From: Polyangium spumosum | GTDB lineage: Bacteria > Myxococcota_A > Polyangia > Polyangiales > Polyangiaceae | DNA length: 64,000 nucleotides | Direction: 5' to 3' | Assembly (NCBI RefSeq): GCF_009649845.1 | Contig: NZ_WJIE01000015.1 | Coordinates: forward strand, 62,001 to 126,000 | In this document: positions 56,779 through 63,300 of the stretch, in pieces | Position numbering within the stretch: position 1 is the stretch's first letter | How the letters are laid out: each line of letters begins with the position of its first letter | Notes under the pieces: generated by a model | Database searches by the model: none | What the model was told of the DNA's origin: nothing | Seen by the model: only the letters and a program-made list of their open reading frames with translations | Program-made: the position numbers and the translations under genes

Positions 56779-57903
56779 TCAGCGGGGCTCGTCGTCGGGG
56801 AAGAGGGAGAGCTGGCCCTTCGGGTGCGGCTTCGGCTGCCACGAGAAGAGGTCGTACTGGCCGTTCGCGTCGGCTGCGGGTCCGGCGCTCGCGACCATCG
56901 CGGGGACGGGCGCGGTGGGCTCGGGAGGTCGTACATCATGCCCGGCGTGACGCTCGCCTTTGCCCCCGCCGACCAGGCGCAGGAACCCACGCCCGCCGGG
57001 CAACTCGCGCGCCGGGCCTTCGGGCTCCCGATGCCGCAGCGCTTCCTTGACCGGCGGGTCGCACGGCTTGGCAGTCATGAGCGCGTCCAGCAACTCCTCC
57101 ATCTCCCAGAGGTGATCGGTCACGTGCGCGGCCATTCCCGGCGTCGTGCGGAGCGTGCTCACGATATGGCACATGTTGTAATGCACGTAGGCCAGGGAGA
57201 CGGCGGCGCGGTGATTCTCGGGGCGCTTGCTGAAGGCGTACGAGAGACGCCGCATACGACCAATATGGTGGCGCATGGTGCCGTTCTGGCGCTCCATGTA
57301 CGCGGTGCTCGCCGTGTCGAGGTCGGGAGCGCCGAAGATCGCCCGCTTCGTGATGAAGTGCGCCTCGCGCGCGGGCTCGTACCGGTGGTCATCGTCGCGG
57401 CGCCCCTTGCGGCTGTAGTTCTTGACGGTCTGCGCGTAGTCGACGCCGGGCCCGAAGGAAGCGCCCACGGCGGCGATGTACGGGGCGAAGCCGTCGGACA
57501 CGATCGACGGCATGACGCAGAGCCGCGCGCGAACATCCTCCATGAACGCCCGCGCGCTCTCCTCGTTCCGCTTGCCGACGTGCCAGCCGATGACGAAGCG
57601 GCTCGTGGCCGACATGGCAACGAAAGTGTACGCCTCGCCCACGTAGGGCGGATCCTCGGGCGTCACGCGCTTCTGCTTCTTGCCGACGTACGACCAGATC
57701 TCGTCGACCTGGATCAGCGACGCCGCGAGGTGCCGCGCGAGCGCGTTGTGCAGGTTCAAGGCGCCGGTCCCGAACTGCAAGGACAGGCGCCCGACCGTCT
57801 CCCGATCGACGCCCGCAATCCGGGCCGCGGCGCGCTCGGAATTACCGTCCACGAGCGCCGAGAGGACACGCAGGCGCTTCGATCCATCCAAGGACGCTCC
57901 CAT
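56779..57903 (-). CDS. IS1-superfamily transposase (element A)
   Basis: 374 residues from ATG 57903 (GAGGA six bases upstream). DDE motif: first Asp in VDEIWSYVGKKQKR, second in SDGFAPYIAAVG, Glu in YMERQNGTMRHHIGRM, matching IS1 InsB elements (MDEQWGYVG and RIERHNLNLR) in order and surroundings. N-terminal helices KRLRVLSALVDGNSERAAARIAGVDRETV form a helix-turn-helix in place of the IS1 zinc finger. The C-terminus is Lys/Pro-rich (KPHPKGQLSLF). The stop (56779) overlaps the subterminal inverted repeat gaaagtgg/ccactttc. It is most like the transposase of element C. Confidence 0.93.
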   Translation of the reverse strand: MGASLDGSKRLRVLSALVDGNSERAAARIAGVDRETVGRLSLQFGTGALNLHNALARHLAASLIQVDEIWSYVGKKQKRVTPEDPPYVGEAYTFVAMSATSRFVIGWHVGKRNEESARAFMEDVRARLCVMPSIVSDGFAPYIAAVGASFGPGVDYAQTVKNYSRKGRRDDDHRYEPAREAHFITKRAIFGAPDLDTASTAYMERQNGTMRHHIGRMRRLSYAFSKRPENHRAAVSLAYVHYNMCHIVSTLRTTPGMAAHVTDHLWEMEELLDALMTAKPCDPPVKEALRHREPEGPARELPGGRGFLRLVGGGKGERHAGHDVRPPEPTAPVPAMVASAGPAADANGQYDLFSWQPKPHPKGQLSLFPDDEPR

Positions 57904-58065
57904 GGCTTCCTCGCCACGGCGACGGTCTCCCGGGCGCCCCTTCGCGCCCTCGCCGCGTCGCCGTTGACAAACAGAAGGTACCACGAAACGCCACGAAAAC
58001 GTGGAGAATCTGCGCACCGATCGGACGTTAATTGTCCTAGCGAGGCGGGGCCGTCGCCGCGAATT

Positions 58066-58094
58066 TTTACGCGCCCTGTGGCATGTAGTACGAT
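58066..58094 (+). promoter_or_regulatory. Candidate promoter of cargo operon in element A
   Basis: TTTACG (58066-58071), 17-base spacer, TACGAT (58089-58094). The predicted start of transcription falls at about 58101, the ATG of the next gene, which has no Shine-Dalgarno sequence, so a leaderless mRNA is likely. Confidence 0.35.
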
Positions 58095-58100
58095 CAGCGC

Positions 58101-58385
58101 ATGCCGATTCTCATCATCGGAAGCAAATCGTTGCTTGTGTGCGTCAATCGCGAACATCCCACGCATATTGCAACGGGTCAAGACACCACCATGTCGGCCG
58201 ATGTGTCGCAGTGGTTCGCGCTCTTGGCGGCCAATCCACCGAACAAGACCGGAGCGCCGGCTCATGTTGCGCTCGGTGGCCTATTTCTGCCCACGCGACC
58301 ATACATATGCCAGATCTGTGGCTACGTGGAACTGTACGCCGCCGGAATCCTTGAGCCCGGAACGTTCCGCGGGGAGTCGCGATGA
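58101..58385 (+). CDS. Small CxxC cargo protein of element A, hypothetical
   Basis: 94 residues (MPILIIGSKSLLVCVNREHP...). Sequence is visibly more AT-rich than the surrounding chromosome, with different codon choice. One CxxC (ICQIC near residue 70) plus an earlier C/H cluster could hold zinc. No signal or TM. Not recognised. The last codons overlap the next gene's start (ATGA), so both are translated together. Confidence 0.6.
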   Translation: MPILIIGSKSLLVCVNREHPTHIATGQDTTMSADVSQWFALLAANPPNKTGAPAHVALGGLFLPTRPYICQICGYVELYAAGILEPGTFRGESR

Positions 58386-58885
58386 ACGAGTCAAGCGAGT
58401 TGAAGCAACGACCCGCGGAACCTTATGCTGGTCTACCGCCGGCATTACAACAGGCATTCAGCGGAGCGGCCCACAGCAGAGCGTCGTCGATGGCTTCAGC
58501 AGCACCGAAAGTGAAGGATGCTGAAGTGGATATCATTAAAGCAGCGCTGCATAATCCCCTTCAGAAGCCCGATAACGTCACTTCTCTTATCGGCGCGGGC
58601 GGGTCGCTTGGCATGATCGTGGCTGCTTTGAAGGACATCTTCAAAGGTCCGATAGGCTTGTTTGACGTGGCATTGGCCATGTTGGGAATGGGGCTCTTGG
58701 TTGCACAAGTCGTGGTTTACGCTATGAAGCGACAGACGTCAGATAGCGAGCCATTTCACGCCCTGGCAAAGAGCTATGTAAACGTATTGATGCAGGAAAT
58801 AGAAGTATACAGGCGCAGCTATGGCCTGCCAGATGGCGTCCGACCTCCGTCGGGTAATCCGCCGGAGGGTAATGCGAATGGATAG
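58382..58885 (+). CDS. Two-TM cargo protein of element A, hypothetical
   Basis: 167 residues. Hydrophilic N-terminus, two helices in the middle (VTSLIGAGGSLGMIVAAL and DVALAMLGMGLLVAQVVVYAM), then a soluble C-terminus ending in Pro/Asn-rich PPSGNPPEGNANG. Low GC and codon use unlike host genes. Overlaps 58101-58385 by 4 bases. Small two-TM proteins paired with a soluble partner are common as effectors in defence or toxin-antitoxin-type modules, but no evidence for such an activity is visible here. Confidence 0.6.
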   Translation: MNESSELKQRPAEPYAGLPPALQQAFSGAAHSRASSMASAAPKVKDAEVDIIKAALHNPLQKPDNVTSLIGAGGSLGMIVAALKDIFKGPIGLFDVALAMLGMGLLVAQVVVYAMKRQTSDSEPFHALAKSYVNVLMQEIEVYRRSYGLPDGVRPPSGNPPEGNANG

Positions 58886-58907
58886 TTGATTGATGTGGGA
58901 GGGGTGA

Positions 58908-59153
58908 TTAGGCCGTTGGTGCGGCGGCGTCGATCCGGGCTTCAAGCTCCCGGATGCCGCGCAGCATCTCCCGGCGCAGGTAGGCGCGAGCGTGGACGCG
59001 CTTCGACGGTGCGGCCGTCGCATCTTCGGCGAGCGCCCGGAGGCTCGCCACGACGGGACGAAGCAGGCTCGCGTAGGTCGCCAACGCGGCCGGGTCGGTC
59101 GTCTGCACGGCGGCGCGGATGCGCTCGCGCTCCCTCACGCGGGAGCGCTTCAT
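58908..59153 (-). CDS. Small helical protein of element A regulatory operon
   Basis: 81 residues from ATG 59153, which overlaps the stop of the HTH gene (ATGA). Basic N-terminus MKRSRVRERERIRAAV, then amphipathic helices (LLRPVVASLRALAED, LRREMLRGIRELEARI). Probably a DNA-binding or partner protein of the HTH regulator. No relative is obvious in element B, which has a second HTH and a sigma factor in the same operon position. Confidence 0.55.
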   Translation of the reverse strand: MKRSRVRERERIRAAVQTTDPAALATYASLLRPVVASLRALAEDATAAPSKRVHARAYLRREMLRGIRELEARIDAAAPTA

Positions 59154-59506
59154 GCTGCCCTCCCGATGACGGGCGTCGTCACGACGAGCTTGCCGCCGAG
59201 AAGGACCTCGACCGCGACGCCCGCGATGGCGGCCAGGCGGATCGCGAACGTGCCCGTGGGCGGCGTGCCCTTCGGGTTCGCGATGCGGCGGACGGTGTTC
59301 GCGGGCATGTTCAGCCGCGCGGCGAGCGCGTTGAAGCTCCCGAACGCACGGCGGAGCTTGCGGACGGCGACGCGCACGTGGCGCGCTTCGTCCTTGGAGA
59401 GCATGAGCGCGTCCGACTTGCGACGGGGGCGCGGCGTCTCGGGTTCGGGCGGGCAGGGCGGATCGTTCTCTTGGCCGTAGCTGCCGGGCCATGACAGATC
59501 GTGCAT
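59150..59506 (-). CDS. HTH regulator of element A
   Basis: 118 residues from ATG 59506 (a TTG at 59539 is less likely). The HTH is ARHVRVAVRKLRRAFGSFNALAARLNMPANTVRRIANPKG, read as helix, turn and recognition helix, followed by GTFAIRLAAIAGVAVEVLLGGKL. The first gene of element B's operon (62755-63090) has the same layout (NIARAYGGRDVLAAVMGVSKDALNNIIRG then VAVLLARAGGIPVEQVLSG). The leader upstream shares cgaggtcacgccc with B. Overlaps 58908-59153. Confidence 0.75.
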   Translation of the reverse strand: MHDLSWPGSYGQENDPPCPPEPETPRPRRKSDALMLSKDEARHVRVAVRKLRRAFGSFNALAARLNMPANTVRRIANPKGTPPTGTFAIRLAAIAGVAVEVLLGGKLVVTTPVIGRAA

Positions 59507-59652
59507 GGGCGTGACCTCGTGGATGCGAAGTTGCGTCAAGTCGCCCCGGTGGTGTCTTCAGCGCCATCGGGGCGGCGTCTTGCACGAGCGTAGATCACGA
59601 CGCGCTCGCCGGATCGTCATCCAGCCACTTTCACGGATATCCGGCCACTACC

Positions 59653-59765
59653 CTACGACGCGGTCCCAGAGCGCTACGACGCGGTCCCAGAGCGCTACGA
59701 CGCGGTCCCAGAGCGCTACGACGCGGTCCCAGAGCGCTACGACGCGGTCACCGAGGGCTACGACG
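59653..59765. repeat. 21-bp minisatellite, part between elements A and B
   Basis: Five full units ctacgacgcggtcccagagcg (starts 59653, 59674, 59695, 59716, 59737; the fifth reads ...cggtcaccgaggg) and then CTACGACG (59758-59765), the left target-site copy of element B. One frame encodes heptapeptide YDAVPER. Confidence 0.95.
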
Positions 59766-59938
59766 GGTGCCGGTCAAATTTGACCGACCCCCCGTTCGTC
59801 TAGGCAAACCTTCCCGCTCCCTTCCGTGACCTCCCCTACCGCCTCACGGGTCGGTCTAGTAATGTCCGTTGCAGGAGCAGAATCCGCTCCTCGTCTTCCG
59901 CGATCCCATGTAGGGTCGGACCCCTGAACAGATGAAAG

Positions 59939-59971
59939 GCCTCCCCGGGCGCTACTGACACCCGGGGAGGC
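59939..59971. promoter_or_regulatory. Strong hairpin in leader of transposase B
   Basis: Perfect 11-bp inverted repeat gcctccccggg (59939-59949) and cccggggaggc (59961-59971), loop of 11 bases, no T run. It lies 86 bases upstream of the transposase start in the element's left leader; such stems in IS elements can block translation of transcripts reading in from outside. Confidence 0.6.
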
Positions 59972-60056
59972 TGCGGAACGCCGGACGGGAGACCCGTAGC
60001 AGCGCACGACGCGCGCGGAGCATGGGTCGGCCGATCGGAGAAGGCAAGGTCTGCCC

Positions 60057-61148
60057 ATGGGAAACGTGCTCGCCTGGGAGCGGCGGGTCGCGGTCGTGTG
60101 TCATCTAGTCGAAGGGGCGAGCGTCAATGCAACGGCGCGGATGACCGGCGTGTCGAAGCCGACGATCCTCTCCCTCCTTCTACAGAGCGGCGAGGGATGC
60201 GACCGGATCCACGACGCGCGCGTGCATTCGCTCGCGATCCGAGACGTCGAGATCGATGAGCTTTGGAGCTTCATTCAGAAGAAGCAGCGGCGCGTCGGGC
60301 CTGCCGATCCCCCGCATTGGGGAGACGCCTACGCCTTCCTGGCAATGGCCCGGACGCAAAAGCTCTTGATCGCCTACCGGGTCGGGAAGCGCGACGAGCA
60401 GAACACACGCGCCTTCGTTGCCGATCTGCGGGCCCGTCTCGCGGTCGTGCCTGCGATCACCTCGGACGGCTTCACGGCCTACCCTACCGCGGTAGGAGAG
60501 AGCTTCGCGATCGATGGGCAGGCCGGCGCCGCGGTCGACTACGTCGTGCTCCTAAAGGAGTTCAATGGGCGCCGGTTCAAGGATGACTCGGTGCGGTATG
60601 AGCCGCCCCGGGAGCCCGTCATGCATAAGCGCGGGGTCTATGGCGCTCCCGACCTTGACCGGGCGAGCACGTCTCACATTGAAAGAGCGAACCTCACGGT
60701 TCGTATGCATATCCGACGCTTCACCCGCCTATGCAATGGGTACAGCAAGAGCCTGCCTCACCATAAGGCGGCTGTCTCGCTGCACGTCGCCTTCTATAAT
60801 TGGTGCCGGGTGCACGAGACGCTCCGGGTCACGCCTGCAATGGAGGCAGGGCTGACCGATCACGTCTGGACGGTCGATGAGCTGCTGAGAGAGGCGCTCG
60901 GCGCGCCGGTACAGGAGAAGCCCCGCGTCCGGCCCTTGCGCCTGCCTGACCCGGGCACGGCGAAGGAGCTGCCCGGCGGCCGCGGATGGCTCCGCGCGGT
61001 CCCGAGCACGGGCAAGGCGGGGGCGGGGCCGACCGCCGCGCCTACGCCTCCCCGGCCTCCGGAGGCGCCTGCCGTGAGGCCGGTAGCGGCTCCCCGGCGT
61101 CGATGGGTACAGATGGATCTGTTCGGGTGGAAGCCCCCGGAGAAGTGA
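60057..61148 (+). CDS. IS1-superfamily transposase (element B)
   Basis: 363 residues, ATG 60057. DDE residues in DVEIDELWSFIQKKQRR, ITSDGFTAYPTAVG and THIERANLTVRMHIRRF (SHIERANLTVR), with an N-terminal HTH (VNATARMTGVSKPTILSLLLQ). It differs clearly from A's transposase (about one third of positions look identical by eye), so A and B are separate families of the same superfamily. Pro-rich C-terminus (TAAPTPPRPPEAPAVRP), ends KPPEK. Confidence 0.93.
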   Translation: MGNVLAWERRVAVVCHLVEGASVNATARMTGVSKPTILSLLLQSGEGCDRIHDARVHSLAIRDVEIDELWSFIQKKQRRVGPADPPHWGDAYAFLAMARTQKLLIAYRVGKRDEQNTRAFVADLRARLAVVPAITSDGFTAYPTAVGESFAIDGQAGAAVDYVVLLKEFNGRRFKDDSVRYEPPREPVMHKRGVYGAPDLDRASTSHIERANLTVRMHIRRFTRLCNGYSKSLPHHKAAVSLHVAFYNWCRVHETLRVTPAMEAGLTDHVWTVDELLREALGAPVQEKPRVRPLRLPDPGTAKELPGGRGWLRAVPSTGKAGAGPTAAPTPPRPPEAPAVRPVAAPRRRWVQMDLFGWKPPEK

Positions 61149-61226
61149 CCGGATGGCCTTGACGGGGCAATGCGGGTGTCCATGCTACGCATGCAATGGG
61201 AGCGCTCCATTTTAGGAGGTGCTCCC

Positions 61227-61439
61227 GTGTTCAAGCGACGACCGCTCTTGCAGCACAGCGTAGATACCCTGTCAAAAGAGGGTAAGGCAGACGTCATGGT
61301 GGTAGGGCTTCCCGTGGAATACAGCGACGGGAAGATATACCCCATGTACAATATCGATCTCGCTCGCGTCGATCCGGTGTTCATCAATGATAGGATCGTT
61401 GCGCTGGAGATTCTGGCCCCGCCGCCTTGGCTGAACTGA
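61227..61439 (+). CDS. Small cargo protein of element B, hypothetical
   Basis: 70 residues from GTG 61227, where AGGAGG (61214-61219) is ideally placed; the frame is open from 61170 but has no ribosome site there. Product VFKRRPLLQHSVDTLSKEGKADV... ends IVALEILAPPPWLN, a small alpha/beta protein without signal. It follows the transposase by 78 bases. Not recognised. Confidence 0.5.
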   Translation: MFKRRPLLQHSVDTLSKEGKADVMVVGLPVEYSDGKIYPMYNIDLARVDPVFINDRIVALEILAPPPWLN

Positions 61440-61442
61440 CGG

Positions 61443-61757
61443 CTACTTCGCTCCGGTGCGGATCGTCACGACAAGGTGCTTGCGCACGGCGTCTGCAAAT
61501 TCAGGGCCGTTGATATTCACTCGATCGGCCCCGATGTTCGCGTAGATATCCTGCCCGTCCACGTCGAAGGTGACACCTCGCGCGTACGTTCGGCCGTTGC
61601 TCACAACCGTGTACTCTGCACGCATAGGAAGGCCGGTTGACGGCGCAACGATCGCGACGTTGCAATACTGAAAAGCGTATTGCGCCCCGTCTACCTCTAC
61701 CTGCCCGATCGTTCGGATTGTACGATCTAATGCGTCCGCTGCTCGTGCGTGATCCAT
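61443..61757 (-). CDS. Small cargo protein of element B, hypothetical
   Basis: 104 residues from ATG 61757 (GTG 61790 is an alternative). Beta-rich pattern (RTIRTIGQVEVDGAQYAFQYCNVAIV, RAEYTVVSNGRTYARGVTFDVDGQDIYANI) ends in EFADAVRKHLVVTIRTGAK. No signal or TM. Not recognised. It converges on the small plus gene with a 3-base gap. More AT-rich than the host average. Confidence 0.5.
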   Translation of the reverse strand: MDHARAADALDRTIRTIGQVEVDGAQYAFQYCNVAIVAPSTGLPMRAEYTVVSNGRTYARGVTFDVDGQDIYANIGADRVNINGPEFADAVRKHLVVTIRTGAK

Positions 61758-61922
61758 GATGCCTGCGAACCTACCGCACTCCAGCCGCACGGATCCATCC
61801 GGGGCATGCGTTCAGGGCAGGCGTAACCCGGCCTTCCCGGGCCTCTATGGCCGGCGTAGGCTCTCAGGATGTCTGCGGTAGGGATCGGGGCAGGACGGGC
61901 GTCTAGCGGGCCCGGGGAGGGC

Positions 61923-62507
61923 CTATCGGCCGCGCTTACGCTGCTTCCAACCGGGGCGAGGCGCCTGCTTTGGAGCCGGCTCCGCGCCGAGCTTCCGAAG
62001 GAGACGGCGGAGTTCCTGGACGTGCCGGTGATGCGTGGACGGGTTGCGCCCGCTCTCCTTCGCGGCCTCAGCGACCGTGAAGCCGAGCAAGGCGAGGAGC
62101 AGGGCGTTCGCGGCCTTCGGGCGCATGCGAGCGACGGCGCGGAGGAGATCCCGCGCTTCGGCCGCCTCGCGCGGGTCAATGTTCCCGACGAGCTTGTCGA
62201 CGTCGCCGGTGTATTCGTACCGGTTCCGGTGTCGCCTGCGATAGTTCGATGCCCGGAACCATGTGACCGCGCGGAGGAAGACCTCCAAGGTCTTCTCGGG
62301 CGGGACGCGCGCGGAGCCGCGGATCTTGCAGTCTCGGGCCGACTCGCACGCCGCGATCATGACGTCCTGCACGATGTCCTCGGCATCGCCGATGCGCACG
62401 CCGTACCGGAGCGCGGCCTCGCGGATGAATGCACGGCGTGCGTTGATCTCCTCGGCCGACACGTCGACATAGGGATCCCCGCCGTCGGGGTGAGGCCGGT
62501 ACTTCAT
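61923..62507 (-). CDS. ECF-like sigma factor of element B
   Basis: 194 residues. Region 2: EDIVQDVMIAACESARD and FLRAVTWFRASNYRRRHRNR; region 4 HTH: LLLALLGFTVAEAAKESGRNPSTHHRHVQELRRLL. Region 1.1 and region 3 are absent, so ECF-like. Basic tail KQAPRPGWKQRKRGR. ATG 62507 overlaps the stop of the second HTH gene (ATGA), third cistron of the operon. A sigma factor on an IS element is unusual and probably drives transcription of the element's own genes. Confidence 0.8.
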   Translation of the reverse strand: MKYRPHPDGGDPYVDVSAEEINARRAFIREAALRYGVRIGDAEDIVQDVMIAACESARDCKIRGSARVPPEKTLEVFLRAVTWFRASNYRRRHRNRYEYTGDVDKLVGNIDPREAAEARDLLRAVARMRPKAANALLLALLGFTVAEAAKESGRNPSTHHRHVQELRRLLRKLGAEPAPKQAPRPGWKQRKRGR

Positions 62508-62758
62508 GACGGCCTCCCGATCAACGCGTCGAGGTCAATGCGGGCGACGCGCGCGACTTGGGCGGCAAAGTGAACCGAGGCGCGGATCTCGCCCGCGATC
62601 ACGGCCTGCATGTAGCGCCGCGAGTAGCCGAGGGCTCGCGCGGCAAGGCGGACGCTCGTCCCGCGCGCAAAGCGCTCCAATCGGGCGCGGACGCGCGCGT
62701 TCTGCTCGTCGGTGAGGATCGCGGGCACGCTCGGCGGATCGGTGTCGGGGAGGCTCAC
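62504..62758 (-). CDS. Second HTH protein of element B
   Basis: 84 residues from GTG 62758, which overlaps the upstream stop (GTGA) and has GGGAGG six bases before; a longer start at 62782 is less likely. HTH: VRARLERFARGTSVRLAARALGYSRRYMQAVIAGEIRAS, resembling XRE-type repressors, then a small C-terminal helix. Between the first HTH protein and the sigma factor, with overlaps on both sides, so the three are made together. Confidence 0.72.
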   Translation of the reverse strand: MSLPDTDPPSVPAILTDEQNARVRARLERFARGTSVRLAARALGYSRRYMQAVIAGEIRASVHFAAQVARVARIDLDALIGRPS

Positions 62759-63090
62759 GATGCGCCTCCCTTCCGCCCGCATAGGGCGCAGGCGCCCGCG
62801 ACGTGCGGGCGGCCGGAAAGGACCTGCTCGACGGGAATGCCGCCCGCTCGGGCGAGCAGGACGGCGACGGCGTAGGACGAACCGCGGATGATGTTGTTGA
62901 GGGCGTCCTTTGACACGCCCATGACCGCCGCGAGCACGTCCCGCCCGCCATAGGCGCGGGCGATGTTGCGTTCAGCGGCGCGCATATGGGCGCGCTCGTC
63001 TCGGGTAGGGTAGAGCGCCGGACTCTTCCGGCGATCGGAAGGCGGACGGGTTCCTTGGCCCCGCGGAGCGGGGTGTACTAGGCGAAGCAC
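62755..63090 (-). CDS. HTH regulator of element B, first gene of regulatory operon
   Basis: 111 residues from GTG 63090. The start is supported by a leader nearly identical to that of element A's HTH gene (cgaggtcacgccc directly before the start in A; gaggtcacgccct in B). HTH AERNIARAYGGRDVLAAVMGVSKDALNNIIRG followed by AVAVLLARAGGIPVEQVLSG, and a C-terminal Cys pair (ACALCGRKGGAS), possibly metal-binding. ATG 62985 is a shorter alternative. Probable repressor of element B genes. Confidence 0.72.
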   Translation of the reverse strand: MLRLVHPAPRGQGTRPPSDRRKSPALYPTRDERAHMRAAERNIARAYGGRDVLAAVMGVSKDALNNIIRGSSYAVAVLLARAGGIPVEQVLSGRPHVAGACALCGRKGGAS

Positions 63091-63250
63091 AGGGCGTGAC
63101 CTCGGATACGGGGTTGCGGCCTAGCGGCCCTGTAAGCGTTGCTACCGCTTGCGGGGCCGCGCTGTTTGCCCGGACCCTACACTCCCGTCCTTCCCCCTGC
63201 TACGTCAGAATCTCAAACTTGACCGCTACGGGGCAAACTTGACCGGCACC

Positions 63251-63300
63251 CTACGACGCGGTCACCGAGCGCTACGACGCGGTCCCAGAGCGCTACGACG
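63251..63300. repeat. 21-bp minisatellite, part between elements B and C
   Basis: Two full units at 63251 (ctacgacgcggtcaccgagcg) and 63272 (ctacgacgcggtcccagagcg), then CTACGACG (63293-63300), the left target-site copy of element C. Confidence 0.95.

Larger units (their letters stand above)
56722..59652. mobile_element. IS1-superfamily element A with cargo (2931 bp)
   Basis: Left end GGTAGTGGCTGGAT at 56722, right end (reverse complement from 59652) GGTAGTGGCCGGAT, 13 of 14 bases matching. Flanked by 8-bp direct repeats CTACGACG (56714-56721 and 59653-59660). Just inside the left end is an 18-bp near-palindrome gtggcTggatccGgccac. It carries the minus-strand transposase, a two-gene plus-strand cargo operon and a two-gene leftward regulatory operon. 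IS1 ends begin GGTRATG and duplicate 8-10 bp, so ends, duplication and transposase agree. Confidence 0.93.
59766..63250. mobile_element. IS1-superfamily element B with regulatory cargo (3485 bp)
   Basis: Left end GGTGCCGGTCAAATTTGACC at 59766, right end (reverse complement from 63250) GGTGCCGGTCAAGTTTGCCC. Flanked by CTACGACG (59758-59765 and 63251-63258). The left end includes the perfect 16-bp palindrome cggtcaaatttgaccg; the right end carries two direct copies of aaacttgaccg. Cargo: transposase on the plus strand, a small plus gene, a minus gene, and a leftward operon HTH - HTH - sigma factor. Confidence 0.92.
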
